A stretch of 64,000 nucleotides of DNA from Actinomycetes bacterium. GTDB taxonomy: Bacteria > Actinomycetota > Acidimicrobiia > Acidimicrobiales > RAAP-2. Position numbers and translations under genes: made by a program. The DNA lies in assembly GCA_021823525.1 (NCBI GenBank), contig JAKANY010000003.1, forward strand, positions 51,002 through 115,001, written 5' to 3'. The notes below the pieces were generated by a model. That model was not told the origin of the DNA and searched no databases. It saw only the letters and a list, made by a program, of their open reading frames with translations. How positions within the stretch are numbered: the first letter of the stretch is position 1; the number at the start of each line of letters is the position of its first letter. Positions 26,344-35,305 of the stretch are shown here, piece after piece.

Positions 26344-27405
26344 GTGCCCGTCGACCGCGTGCTGCTGGCCGAGCCCCGGGGCTTCTGCGCGGGGGTGGAA
26401 AAGGCCATCAAGGCGCTGGACTGGATGGTGCGGATCTTCGAGCCGCCGGTGTACTGCTACCACGAGATCGTCCACAACCGGCACGTCGTCGCCCACTTCC
26501 GGGCGCTGGGCGTGATCTTCGTGGACGACGTGGCGGCGGTGCCCGCCGGGGCGCCGGTGATGCTGAGCGCGCACGGGTCGCCCCCCGCGGTGATCGAGGC
26601 GGCCCGCGGTGCCGGGCGCGTGGTCGTCGATGCCGTGTGCCCGCTGGTCACCAAGGTGCACCACGAGCTCAAGGTCCGCGCCCGCAAGGGCTACACCGTG
26701 CTGTACGTCGGTCACGAGGGCCACGAGGAGGCGGTCGGGACGATGGCCGTGGCGCCCGAGGCCGTGCGCCTGCTCGAGACGGTCGAGGACGTCGCCGCGC
26801 TGCCCGACCTGGCGGGCCCCCTGGCGCTGCTCAGCCAGACCACGCTGAGCCTCGACGAGTGGCAGGACGTGCGCGATGCCATCGAGCAGCGCTTCCCCGA
26901 CATCTGGATCCCCAGCCGCAGCGACCTGTGCTTCGCCACGACGAATCGCCAGGCCGCGCTGCGCGAGATCGCCCACCGCGCCGACGCGGTGGTGGTGATC
27001 GGCTCGGCGAACTCGTCGAACACCGTCGCCCTGGCCAAGGTCGCCGCCGCGGCGGGCGCGGCGCGCGTGCTGCGCGTCAATGGCGCCGACGAGCTCGAGG
27101 ACGACCTCGCGGGTGTGGTCGCCGTCACGGCCGGGGCGTCGGCCCCTGAGTACCTCGTCGACGAGGTGATCGCGGCACTGGCGCCGCGCGAGGGCGTGGA
27201 GATCGTGCGCACCACCGACGAGGACGAGTACTTCCCCCCGCCCCCCGAGTTGCGCGAGCTGGTCCGCTCGCTCAGCGCGCTGCTGGACGTCTCGTTCGGA
27301 CGGCCCGTCAACGACGCCGATCCGGCCCTCGACCGCCACGTGGCGGCCGCCGACGTCCTGGAGCCCGGACGCGTGCTCTCGAGGGGACACGTGGGCGGGC
27401 GGTAG
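26344..27405 (+). CDS. ispH: 4-hydroxy-3-methylbut-2-enyl diphosphate reductase
   Basis: 353-residue Fe-S enzyme for the last step of the MEP pathway, giving IPP and DMAPP. The three cluster cysteines are Cys15 (PRGFCAGVEKA), Cys99 (DAVCPLVTKVH) and the one in SDLCFATTNRQ near residue 196. SANSSNT and the invariant His and Glu regions are present. A C-terminal extension of about 40 residues follows the usual end. Start GTG at 26344. The MEP route implies isoprenoid synthesis without mevalonate. Confidence 0.96.
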   Translation: MPVDRVLLAEPRGFCAGVEKAIKALDWMVRIFEPPVYCYHEIVHNRHVVAHFRALGVIFVDDVAAVPAGAPVMLSAHGSPPAVIEAARGAGRVVVDAVCPLVTKVHHELKVRARKGYTVLYVGHEGHEEAVGTMAVAPEAVRLLETVEDVAALPDLAGPLALLSQTTLSLDEWQDVRDAIEQRFPDIWIPSRSDLCFATTNRQAALREIAHRADAVVVIGSANSSNTVALAKVAAAAGAARVLRVNGADELEDDLAGVVAVTAGASAPEYLVDEVIAALAPREGVEIVRTTDEDEYFPPPPELRELVRSLSALLDVSFGRPVNDADPALDRHVAAADVLEPGRVLSRGHVGGR

Positions 27406-27454
27406 ACTGGACGATCGCGCCCGCGCGGGCGCACGGAGCACACAGAGGAGTGTG

Positions 27455-28252
27455 ATGGCGGAGGATCTGGAGTCCCGGCGGCTCGCGGGGCTGCGAGAGT
27501 ACGTCATCGACCAAGCCCTCGCCCGGGCGTCGCAGGACTACCCCGACCTGGTCCCCCAGCCCATCGTGGCCTCGATCTGCGCCTACGAGGAGGAGGGCGC
27601 CATCGGCGCCGTCCTCGAGCAGATGCCCGCCACGATCGACGGCCAGCCCTACACGACCCTCGTCGTCGTCGACGGCGGCTCGGACAAGACCGCCGACATC
27701 GCGCGCTCCTTTCCGGGTGTCGTGGTCATCGAGTTCCCGACCAACCTGGGGCACGGCGTCGCGCTGTGGGTCACCTACCGGTGGTGCATCGAGCGCCAGG
27801 TCCGCTACGTGGTGACCCTCGACGCCGACGGGCAGAACGACCCCGCCGAGATCCCCAGCCTGCTCGCACCGCTGCTGCGCGACGAGGCGGACTTCGTGGT
27901 CGCCTCGCGCCGCCTGGGGGTGGACGAGACGAGCGACCGGTTCCGCAAGCTCGGCGTGCGCTTCTTCTCCTTCATCATGAACCGCATGACCGGCGCGAAC
28001 CTGACCGACACCTCCACGGGGTACCGCGCCCTGCGCGTGACGATGCTCGCCGACGTCATCGACCGGCTGCGCCAGGAGCAGTACCAGACGGCCGAGCTCC
28101 TGATCACCTGCCTCAAGCGCGGCTGGCGGGCGACCGAGGTCCCCACGGTCTGGCACCCGCGCCAGGCGGGAACGACGAAGAAGGGCCGGAACTGGCTGTT
28201 CGGCTGGCGCTACACGCGCGTCGTGCTCGGCACCTGGTGGCGGGAGCGCTAG
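27455..28252 (+). CDS. family 2 glycosyltransferase
   Basis: 265-residue GT-A fold protein. The nucleotide-sugar site is VVVDGGSDKTADIA near residue 70, the DxD-type motif is TLDADGQNDPAE near 122, and DTSTGYRALR near 187 is typical of dolichol-phosphate mannosyltransferase-like GT2 enzymes. No membrane segment is obvious, so it probably acts at the cytoplasmic face on a polyprenyl phosphate or an envelope polymer. I chose the ATG at 27455 over the adjacent GTG at 27452 for its spacing from GAGGAG. It follows ispH by 49 bp, and a link to polyprenyl carriers is plausible. Confidence 0.86.
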   Translation: MAEDLESRRLAGLREYVIDQALARASQDYPDLVPQPIVASICAYEEEGAIGAVLEQMPATIDGQPYTTLVVVDGGSDKTADIARSFPGVVVIEFPTNLGHGVALWVTYRWCIERQVRYVVTLDADGQNDPAEIPSLLAPLLRDEADFVVASRRLGVDETSDRFRKLGVRFFSFIMNRMTGANLTDTSTGYRALRVTMLADVIDRLRQEQYQTAELLITCLKRGWRATEVPTVWHPRQAGTTKKGRNWLFGWRYTRVVLGTWWRER

Positions 28253-28253
28253 C

Positions 28254-28907
28254 TCACCACGCGGCGTCGAGCACCGACTGCAGGGCGGCGCGCAGCTCGG
28301 CGGTGGCTGCGGTGATCGCCGAGCGCGGGACGCGCCCCGCCGCCTGAGGCGCGGCGAGCGGCGGGCCGACCACCAGGCGGACGCGCGCGGGGCGCACCAT
28401 GCGCGCGCCCTGCGGCATCGCCCGCTCGCTCCCCCCGATCCCCACGGGCACGACGTGCGCGCCCGTGCGGCTCGCGATGAACATCGCGCCATCGAGGATC
28501 TCGCCCACGACGGGGCCGCCGCGTCGGGTGCCCTCGGGGAACAGCACGAGGGCGTGACCCCGGTGCAGCACCTCCTCGGCGAGGCGCAGCGACTCGCGGT
28601 CCGTCCCCGAGCGGTCCACCGGGAAGGCCCCCAGGTGGCGCAGCACCGTCCCGAGGACCGGGACGCCGAAGAGCTCCGCCTTGGCCATGAAGAAGACCTT
28701 GCGCGGGGAGATGAACAGCGTGAACAGGAAGTCGAGGTCGGAGCGGTGCACCGGGGCGATGACGACGGGTCCCGTGAGGGGGATGTTGCTCGCCCCGGTG
28801 ACCCGGGGCCGGAACAGCAGGGTTCCCGCCGTGGAGAGCAGGCCCGCCGCGATGCGGTAGAGCGGCGTGCGCGCGGGATTGAGGATCAGGTCGACGTTCT
28901 CAGGCAC
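28254..28907 (-). CDS. plsC: 1-acylglycerol-3-phosphate O-acyltransferase family protein
   Basis: 217-residue PlsC-type acyltransferase that acylates lysophosphatidate to phosphatidate at the membrane. The catalytic HRSDLD (Hx4D) is near residue 54, and the acceptor-binding FPEGTRR is near 123. A hydrophobic N-terminal stretch (IAAGLLSTAGTLLF) may insert in the membrane. Start GTG at 28907; it overlaps cmk by 22 bp and ends the eight-gene operon. Confidence 0.9.
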   Translation of the reverse strand: MPENVDLILNPARTPLYRIAAGLLSTAGTLLFRPRVTGASNIPLTGPVVIAPVHRSDLDFLFTLFISPRKVFFMAKAELFGVPVLGTVLRHLGAFPVDRSGTDRESLRLAEEVLHRGHALVLFPEGTRRGGPVVGEILDGAMFIASRTGAHVVPVGIGGSERAMPQGARMVRPARVRLVVGPPLAAPQAAGRVPRSAITAATAELRAALQSVLDAAW

Positions 28908-29509
28908 GACTGGATCTCCTCGATGACGGCCTCGACCGACAGGTTCGTCGTGTCGATGACCAGGGCGCCCGCCGCGCGCCGCAAGGGCGAGACCGGGCGG
29001 TCGGCATCGGCCTGGTCCCGGCGACCGAGCGCTCCCGCGTCCTCGTCGTCACGGCGACGCGCGCGCTCGGTGAAGCTCGCGGTCAGGTAGACCTTGAGCG
29101 TCGCCAGGGGGAAGACCACGGTGGTGGTGTCGCGGCCCTCGACGACGACCGCGCCCGGCTGCGCGTCGGCCCACGCCCGCTGGCGAGCGACCATGGCGAC
29201 GCGCACGGCCGGGATCGCGGCCACGGCCGAGACCGCGGCGTTGACCGCATCGCCCCGGACCTCCTCGTGGACGTCGCGGCCGTTGATGGTCACCCGCGGC
29301 ACCGTCGCGATGACGCACGCGGCGGCGAGGCGGGCGATGGCGTCCTCGTCGTCGAGGCGCAGCCCCGTGCGCAGAACCTCGGCGGTCACCGCGCGATACA
29401 TCGCGCCGGTGTCGAGGTAAGCCCATCCCAACCGCGCCGCCAGACCGCGGGCCACCGTCGACTTCCCCGAGCCGCCTGGTCCGTCGATGGCCACGATCAC
29501 GCGGCTCAC
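28886..29509 (-). CDS. cmk: cytidylate kinase
   Basis: 207-residue (d)CMP kinase. P-loop AIDGPGGSGKSTVARGLA at residues 7-24, then YLDTGAMYRAVT and the base-binding RDVHEEVR. The usual GRD-I/M-G-TVVFPDA motif reads GRDTTTVVFPLAT, with two substitutions. The C-terminus is shorter than in E. coli (227 residues) but keeps RDQADADRPVSPL. I chose the GTG at 29509, overlapping the aroA stop as GTGA. Confidence 0.93.
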   Translation of the reverse strand: MSRVIVAIDGPGGSGKSTVARGLAARLGWAYLDTGAMYRAVTAEVLRTGLRLDDEDAIARLAAACVIATVPRVTINGRDVHEEVRGDAVNAAVSAVAAIPAVRVAMVARQRAWADAQPGAVVVEGRDTTTVVFPLATLKVYLTASFTERARRRDDEDAGALGRRDQADADRPVSPLRRAAGALVIDTTNLSVEAVIEEIQSCLRTST

Positions 29510-30774
29510 GTCAGTCCCCCGAGCTCGTCGAAGAAGGACGGGAAGCTGGTGGCCACGGTGTCGTCGCCCGCGATGCATCCCCCCCGTCCGCACACGGCGG
29601 CCACCGCGGCGGCCATCACGCGACGGTGGTCGAGGGCCGCGTCCAGGGTGAAGTCGGCGAAGCGCGCACCGTCGCGGCCCTCGATGAACAGGTCGTCCCC
29701 CTCGGACCACGCCCGGCATCCCAGCGCCTCGGCCAGCTCGAGGCTGCCCCGGAAGCGATCGGACTCCTTGATGCGCAGCTCCCCCACGTCGCGAAAGGCG
29801 CTGACGCCCCGGGCAGCGGCCGCGGCAACCACCAGCGCGGGAACCTCGTCGACCGAGGGAATCTCGGCGGCGTCGACGGTCGTGGCCAGCAGCGTCGAGG
29901 AGCGCGCCACCACGTCGAGCACGCCGTCGTGGTGCTCGCGCACCAGGTCGGCGCCCATGCGCTCGAGCACGGCGAGGAAGCCCAGGCGCTCGGGCTCGTC
30001 GGCCAGGCCCGGGATCTCGATGTGGGCGTCGGGGTGGACCGCGGCCAGCACCACGAAGAACGCGGCCTGGGAAGGATCGCCCGGCACCGACCAGTCGTGG
30101 GGTCGCGGGCGTCCGGGCCAGACCCGCACGCGTCGCCCAGCGCCGCGCGCCTCGGTCTCCACGCGCACCCCGGCGGCGGCGAGCATCGTCTCGGTGGTCG
30201 CCCGGGTGCGGACCGCCTCGGTGACCGTCGTGGGTCCCTCGGCGCCGAGTCCCGCGAGCAGGATGGCCGACTTCACCTGCGCCGAGGGCACGGGGACCGC
30301 GTAGTCGATCGCCGCGAGCGCACCGGGCGCCTCGACGACGAGGGGTGCCGTGCAGCGCTCCCCCTGCCCCTCGACCCGGGCTCCCATCTCGCGCAACGGG
30401 ATGGCGACGCGGTCCATGGGTCGCTGGGAGAGCGACGCGTCGCCCACCAGCCGATGCGTCCCGGGAATCGACGCGGCCATCCCCGCGACCAGGCGCATGG
30501 TCGTCCCCGAGTTCCCGCACTCGAGCGCAGTGGGCGACGCAGCGAGCCGCGACGGGCCCACGACGAGCGCGCCCGCCGGCGACGACTCGACCCGCGCGCC
30601 CAGGGCCGTCACGATCCCCATCGTGCGCCCGACGTCCTCACCCGGCGAGAGGTTCGTCACGTGACTGGATCCCTCGGCCAGCGCCGCGAGCAGCACAGCG
30701 CGATGCGACGCGCTCTTGTCGCCCGGGACGCGCACGCGCCCGCGCAGGCGAGTCGCCGGCTCGACGCAGCGCAT
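29506..30774 (-). CDS. aroA: 3-phosphoshikimate 1-carboxyvinyltransferase (EPSP synthase)
   Basis: 422-residue shikimate-pathway enzyme that joins PEP to shikimate 3-phosphate. Motifs: VPGDKSASHRA (PEP-site Lys), ECGNSGTTMRL, SLSQRPMDR, SAQVKSA, PSVDEVPAL with the catalytic Asp, and ELRIKESDR. Length is normal. Start ATG overlaps the tyrA stop (TGATG). Confidence 0.97.
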   Translation of the reverse strand: MRCVEPATRLRGRVRVPGDKSASHRAVLLAALAEGSSHVTNLSPGEDVGRTMGIVTALGARVESSPAGALVVGPSRLAASPTALECGNSGTTMRLVAGMAASIPGTHRLVGDASLSQRPMDRVAIPLREMGARVEGQGERCTAPLVVEAPGALAAIDYAVPVPSAQVKSAILLAGLGAEGPTTVTEAVRTRATTETMLAAAGVRVETEARGAGRRVRVWPGRPRPHDWSVPGDPSQAAFFVVLAAVHPDAHIEIPGLADEPERLGFLAVLERMGADLVREHHDGVLDVVARSSTLLATTVDAAEIPSVDEVPALVVAAAAARGVSAFRDVGELRIKESDRFRGSLELAEALGCRAWSEGDDLFIEGRDGARFADFTLDAALDHRRVMAAAVAAVCGRGGCIAGDDTVATSFPSFFDELGGLT

Positions 30775-31850
30775 CAGGGAACCTCGTGGGCGACCGTGAA
30801 GCCCCGGGAGCGCAGATCGGCGGCCAGCAGGTCGGCGCGCTCGGCCTCGACGGCGAGCAGCAGGGTGCCACGGACGCCCTCGATCCCGTGGGCGATCTCC
30901 AGGTCGTAGATGTTGACCCCCAGCTCGGAGGCGGCCGTCGTGATCCCGGCGAGCTCTCCGGGTCGGTCCGAGACCGGTACGCGCAGGTAGGTCAGCTCGT
31001 CGGCGCGCAGGGCCCGGCCCGGGAGCTGGCGCCGCGCGGTGGACGCGCGCCGCAGCGCATCGCGCAGCCCGGCCTCGTCGCTGTCGCCCACGGTCCGCTC
31101 CAGGTCGCCCAGGCGCCGCTGCAGCGAGCCCAGCGCGGCCAGGACGGCATCACGGTTCTCGAACAGGATGTCGGGCCAGATCCCGGGGTCGCCCGCGGCG
31201 ATGCGCGTCATGTCGCGGAACCCCCCCGCCGCGAGCTGCAGGAGGACGGCGTCCTGCTCGGCGACGTCGGCGGCCTCGTTCATGAGGGCGCTCGCGAGCA
31301 GGTGCGGCACGTGGCTGGCCAAGGCCACCAGGCGGTCGTGATCGGCGGCGTCCAGGGCCAGAACGTTCGCGCCGAGGTCGCGCAGCACGCCGTGGAGTCG
31401 CGAGTAGAGCTCGGGCGCGGTGTCGCGCGTGGGCGTGAGAACCCACGTGCACCCGGCGAACATGTCAGCTCGCGCGCCGGCGATCCCCCGCTGCTCCGAG
31501 CCGGCCATGGGGTGGCCGCCGACGAAGCGCCGGTCGCTCACCGACGCGACGATGCTGGACTTGACTCCCGCGACGTCGGTGACCATGACGTCGGGGCCGG
31601 GCAGCGCGCGCAGAACGTCGCGGGCCGCGGCCGCGACGGCGGAGGCGGGCGTGGCCACCACGACGAGCTCGGTGTCGGGCGCGGGCTCGGTCGTGTCGAT
31701 CAGTTCGCGCTCGCGCGCCAGGGCGACGACCACCGGATCCCCGTCGGAGCCGGTCACCGCCCAGTCCCGCTGGGACAGGGCCATCGCGACCGAGCCGCCG
31801 ATCAGGCCCAGGCCGATCACGTGGGCGCGACGTCTACTCCGGGAGGTCAT
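30774..31850 (-). CDS. tyrA: prephenate dehydrogenase with C-terminal ACT domain
   Basis: 358 residues. The N-terminal NAD(P) Rossmann motif is VIGLGLIGGSVAMAL, then GGHPMAGSEQRG and the prephenate-binding SHVPHLLASAL. A C-terminal ACT domain of about 70 residues (VPVSDRPGELAGITTAASELGVNIYD) suggests feedback control by an aromatic amino acid, probably tyrosine. Start ATG at 31850 overlaps aroH by 17 bp. Together with aroH and aroA it serves tyrosine synthesis. Confidence 0.94.
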   Translation of the reverse strand: MTSRSRRRAHVIGLGLIGGSVAMALSQRDWAVTGSDGDPVVVALARERELIDTTEPAPDTELVVVATPASAVAAAARDVLRALPGPDVMVTDVAGVKSSIVASVSDRRFVGGHPMAGSEQRGIAGARADMFAGCTWVLTPTRDTAPELYSRLHGVLRDLGANVLALDAADHDRLVALASHVPHLLASALMNEAADVAEQDAVLLQLAAGGFRDMTRIAAGDPGIWPDILFENRDAVLAALGSLQRRLGDLERTVGDSDEAGLRDALRRASTARRQLPGRALRADELTYLRVPVSDRPGELAGITTAASELGVNIYDLEIAHGIEGVRGTLLLAVEAERADLLAADLRSRGFTVAHEVP

Positions 31851-32202
31851 CGCGCAGAGCCCGGGCGTCGTGGAGATACACGTGGTGGATCTCCGCGGCC
31901 GCGTCGCACGTCACGTGCATGAGGATCCGCACGCACAGCCGCATCGACCCGGGGACGTCGATCTCGGTGGCGCACAGCAGCGGGATGTCCCCGAAGCCGA
32001 TCGTCCGCGCCGACGTGGCCGGGAAGGCGGCCGTGAGGTCCGGCGACACGGTGAAGATCACGCTGATCAGGTCGTCGTGGTCCAGCCGGTTGCGCTCCAT
32101 CAGGCTGCCCAAGAGCTCGGTGGTGGCCGCACCGATCGCCTCGGCGGTGTTGGCGGCACAGGTCGTGGCACCGCGAACCGCGCGCACCGTCCGATCCGTC
32201 AT
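31834..32202 (-). CDS. aroH: chorismate mutase, AroH type
   Basis: 122-residue trimeric alpha/beta chorismate mutase of the Bacillus AroH class, not the all-helical AroQ class. Visible: VRAVRGATTCAANT with the active-site Arg near residue 10, SVIFTVSPDLTAAFPA, and MRLCVRILMHV with a second active-site Arg near residue 90. I chose the ATG at 32202, which overlaps the rluB stop (ATGA). It feeds prephenate to the adjacent tyrA. Confidence 0.93.
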   Translation of the reverse strand: MTDRTVRAVRGATTCAANTAEAIGAATTELLGSLMERNRLDHDDLISVIFTVSPDLTAAFPATSARTIGFGDIPLLCATEIDVPGSMRLCVRILMHVTCDAAAEIHHVYLHDARALRDDLPE

Positions 32203-32936
32203 GGAGCGATCGTAGAGGGAGCGTCGGCCTCGGGGCCAACCGACTCGACGAGCCGCCGCACCTCGAGCGCGCTCAGGGCGCGCCACGACCCGGGCGGCAG
32301 CGACGCGTCGTGGATGGGTCCGATCCGGGTGCGGACCAGTCGCTGGACCTCGTGTCCGACCGCCGAGCACATGCGCCGCACCTGGCGATTGCGGCCCTCG
32401 TGGATGACCAGGCGCAGCACGCCAGGCGCCACGCGACTCACCTGGGCCGGGCTCGTCATCCCGTCGTCGAGCAGGACGCCCTCGCGTAGCCGCCGGATGT
32501 CGGCGGCGGAGGGGTCCCCGCTGACCTGCACCAGGTACTCCTTGGGGACGTGGCTGCTCGGGTGGGTCAGGAGGTGCGCGAGACGCCCGTCGTTGGTGAG
32601 GAGCAGCAGACCCTCGGAGTTGCGGTCGAGACGGCCGACCGGGAACACCCGCACCGAGCTGGTGATAAGGTCCAGGACCGTGCGTCGCCCCTGGGGGTCA
32701 CTGGCCGTCGTGACCACGCCGGCGGGCTTGTTGAGCAGGAGGTAGACGCTCTCCTGGCCGAACAGGACGAGCCGGCCGTCGACGCGGACGGCCTCGCGCT
32801 CGGCGTCCACGCGGTCGCCCAGCTCGGCGGTGCGATCGCCCACGGTCACGCGACCGTCGCGGATCAGCAGTTCGCAGGCGCGTCGGGAGCCGTAGCCGGC
32901 GCGGGCCAGGGCCCGCTGGACGCGTTCCTCGGCCAC
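32199..32936 (-). CDS. rluB: 23S rRNA pseudouridine synthase, RsuA/RluB family
   Basis: 245 residues. An N-terminal S4 RNA-binding domain (RVQRALARAGYGSRRACELLIRDG) precedes the catalytic domain with VGRLDRNSEGLLLLTNDG (catalytic Asp) and the C-terminal EGRNRQVRRMC. RluB makes pseudouridine in 23S rRNA helix 89 region in E. coli. I chose the GTG at 32936, which overlaps the scpB TAG (TAGTG). Confidence 0.92.
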   Translation of the reverse strand: MAEERVQRALARAGYGSRRACELLIRDGRVTVGDRTAELGDRVDAEREAVRVDGRLVLFGQESVYLLLNKPAGVVTTASDPQGRRTVLDLITSSVRVFPVGRLDRNSEGLLLLTNDGRLAHLLTHPSSHVPKEYLVQVSGDPSAADIRRLREGVLLDDGMTSPAQVSRVAPGVLRLVIHEGRNRQVRRMCSAVGHEVQRLVRTRIGPIHDASLPPGSWRALSALEVRRLVESVGPEADAPSTIAP

Positions 32937-33508
32937 TACGACGCGCCGGGGAGCAGGTCCTCGGAGATCTCCTCGGCCGCGGCCAGCGGCGCGAGGAACT
33001 GCTCGATGGGCGGGAGGTCCTGGAGCGAGGCGAGGCCCAGGCGATCCAGGAAGTGGTCGGTCGTCCCGTAGAGGATCGACTGGCCCGGGCCAGCCACGCG
33101 ACCGTGCTCCTCGATGTAGCCGCGCTGCTCGAGGAGCCGGGTCACGCCATCCACGTTGACCCCGCGCAGGGCGGCGATCTGCGCGCGGCTGATGGGCTGG
33201 CGGTAGGCAACGATGGCGAGCGTCTCGAGGGCCGCCGAGCTCAGGCGCGTCGACATCCCGCGCGAGGCGAAACGCGACACCCACGGCGCCATCGCCGGGG
33301 CCGAGGCCATGACCCACCCGCTGGCCAGCGGCGTCAGGACGAAGCCCCGGCGCTCCTCGCGGTACTGCTCGGCCAGGGCCCCGAGGACGCGCGACACCGT
33401 GGACGCCTCGACGCCCACGACATCGGCCAGCTCCTCGCTGCTCACCGGCTCGATGGCCACGCACACCAGGGCCTCGAGTCGCTGCTCGAGCGAGTCCTCA
33501 TCCCTCAT
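32936..33508 (-). CDS. scpB: segregation and condensation protein B
   Basis: 190-residue winged-helix kleisin partner of the SMC complex. Typical motifs: LEALVCVAIEPVSSEELA near the N-terminus, ALETLAIVAYRQPISRAQIAALRGVN and GRVAGPGQSILYGTT. I chose the ATG at 33508 (MRDEDSLEQ); it overlaps scpA by 11 bp. The frame is open further upstream only within scpA. Confidence 0.95.
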   Translation of the reverse strand: MRDEDSLEQRLEALVCVAIEPVSSEELADVVGVEASTVSRVLGALAEQYREERRGFVLTPLASGWVMASAPAMAPWVSRFASRGMSTRLSSAALETLAIVAYRQPISRAQIAALRGVNVDGVTRLLEQRGYIEEHGRVAGPGQSILYGTTDHFLDRLGLASLQDLPPIEQFLAPLAAAEEISEDLLPGAS

Positions 33509-34274
33509 AGACGTCAATCCTCCCCAGGTCCACGTCTCGCGACGCACCCGTCCAGGCGACCTCGAGGTCCCCGAAGGTCCTCCCCTGGCCCAGATCGACC
33601 AGGCCCAGCTTGCAGAGCTCGAGCAGCGCCAGGAAATGGACGATGAGCTCGATGCGCGTGCCCAGGCCGCGCGTCAGCTCGCGAAAGGAGGCGCGACCCA
33701 TCGCGGGGAGCTGCTGGGCCAGGATCGCGACCGTCTCGGCCACGGTGACGGCGTCGACGGTCACGTGGTCCAGCGCGACCAGGGCGGTCGGCTTCTCGGC
33801 CAGCGCGTGCAGGAAGGCGCGGGCGAGGTCGGCGGGGCGCACCCCGGCGAGCAGGTCCGGCGGCTCGGCCACGAAGCCGTCGTCGAGCCCGCGCTGGCGG
33901 CGCACCGAACGGTCGGCGGACTCGATCAAGGCGACCAGGTGGTCGGCGGCGGTGGCGTAGGTGCGCAGCTCGAGGAGTCGGGCCAGCAGGACGTCGCGCT
34001 CCTCCCAACCCACCAGCTCGTCGTCCAGGTCCTGCTCCTCGGGAACCGGGAGCAGCTGGCGGCTCTTCAGCTCCACGAGGATCGCGGCCAGCAGCAGGAA
34101 CTCGGAGACCTCGTTGGGGTCCAGGACCGTCACCGGGTCCACGAGGTGGGCGACGAACTCGTCGACCACGGGTGCGAGCGGCAGGTCCAGGAGATCGATC
34201 TCGTGCCGTCCGACGATCTGGACCAGCACGTCGAGCGGACCGTGGAAGGACGGCGTCGTCACGACGTAGGTCAC
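33498..34274 (-). CDS. scpA: segregation and condensation protein A
   Basis: 258-residue kleisin that bridges SMC heads in chromosome condensation. N-terminal FHGPLDVLVQIVGRHEIDLLDLPLAPV and the helix LLLAAILVELKSRQLLP are hallmark ScpA sequences; the C-terminal winged helix covers the last 80 residues. Start GTG at 34274. First gene of the operon scpA-scpB-rluB-aroH-tyrA-aroA-cmk-plsC, all linked by overlaps. Confidence 0.95.
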   Translation of the reverse strand: MTYVVTTPSFHGPLDVLVQIVGRHEIDLLDLPLAPVVDEFVAHLVDPVTVLDPNEVSEFLLLAAILVELKSRQLLPVPEEQDLDDELVGWEERDVLLARLLELRTYATAADHLVALIESADRSVRRQRGLDDGFVAEPPDLLAGVRPADLARAFLHALAEKPTALVALDHVTVDAVTVAETVAILAQQLPAMGRASFRELTRGLGTRIELIVHFLALLELCKLGLVDLGQGRTFGDLEVAWTGASRDVDLGRIDVYEG

Positions 34275-34325
34275 GGCGAAACTCTACTGGAGGAGCCTCG
34301 CGAGCACCCCTCGTAGTATTGGACG

Positions 34326-35300
34326 ATGCGCGTCTTCTCCGGCATCCAACCCTCGGGTGACCTCCACGTGGGCAACTACCTGGGCGCGATCAAGCAGTGG
34401 GTGGCCGCGCAGACCTCCGACGCGTTCTACTGCATCGTCGACCTGCACGCGTTGACGAACCCCGTCGAGCCCGAGATCCTGCGCGAGCGGACGCGCGAGA
34501 TCGCCGCGTGGATCGTGGCCGCGGGGATCGATCCCGACGTGTCCACGCTGTTCGTCCAGAGCCACGTGCCCTATCACGCCCAGCTGGCGTGGCTCCTCGA
34601 GTGCGTCGCCAGCTACGGCGAGCTCACGCGCATGACCCAGTTCAAGGAGAAGTCCGCGCTCCAAGACGGGGTGCGGGCCGGGCTGCTCACCTATCCGGTC
34701 CTGATGGCCGCCGACATCCTGCTCTACGACACCGCTGACGTGCCCGTGGGGGACGACCAGCGCCAGCACCTCGAGCTGGCGCGCAACCTGGCGGAGCGAT
34801 TCAACAACCGCTACGGCGAGACGTTCCAGGTGCCGCGCGCCGTGACGCCGGCGTCCGCCGCCCGGGTCATGGACCTCCAGGACCCCACGCGCAAGATGTC
34901 CAAGTCGGTGGCCAGCGAGCTGGGCACCGTCTACCTCGACGACAGGGCCGACGCGATCGCGCGCAAGATCTCCAAGGCCGTCACCGACACCGATGGCGCC
35001 ATGGTCTACGACTGGGATCGCAAGCCGGGCTTGGCCAACCTCCTGGACATGTTCGCGGCCTTCGAGGGCTCCGACCCGCGCACCGTCGCCGCGCGCTACC
35101 AGCGCTACGGCGACCTGAAGCGCGAGCTGTCCGAGCTCATGGTCGAGAGCCTGACGCCCATCGCCGCGCGCTACCGCGCGCTGCGCGAGAACGACGCCTT
35201 GGACGACGTCCTCGCGAGAGGCGCCGCGAAGGCGTCAGTGGTGGCGAGCGCCACGTACGCGCGCGCCGCCCAGGCCATTGGGCTGACGCGAGGGCGCTGA
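34326..35300 (+). CDS. trpS: tryptophanyl-tRNA synthetase
   Basis: 324-residue class I synthetase. The HIGH-type motif is HVGNYLGA near residue 14 and KMSKS is near residue 194. GIQPSGDLHVGN and QRQHLELARNLA are family-typical. Start ATG at 34326. It is divergent from scpA with a 51-bp gap; I see no T-box or other leader structure. Confidence 0.97.
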   Translation: MRVFSGIQPSGDLHVGNYLGAIKQWVAAQTSDAFYCIVDLHALTNPVEPEILRERTREIAAWIVAAGIDPDVSTLFVQSHVPYHAQLAWLLECVASYGELTRMTQFKEKSALQDGVRAGLLTYPVLMAADILLYDTADVPVGDDQRQHLELARNLAERFNNRYGETFQVPRAVTPASAARVMDLQDPTRKMSKSVASELGTVYLDDRADAIARKISKAVTDTDGAMVYDWDRKPGLANLLDMFAAFEGSDPRTVAARYQRYGDLKRELSELMVESLTPIAARYRALRENDALDDVLARGAAKASVVASATYARAAQAIGLTRGR

Positions 35301-35305
35301 GGGGC

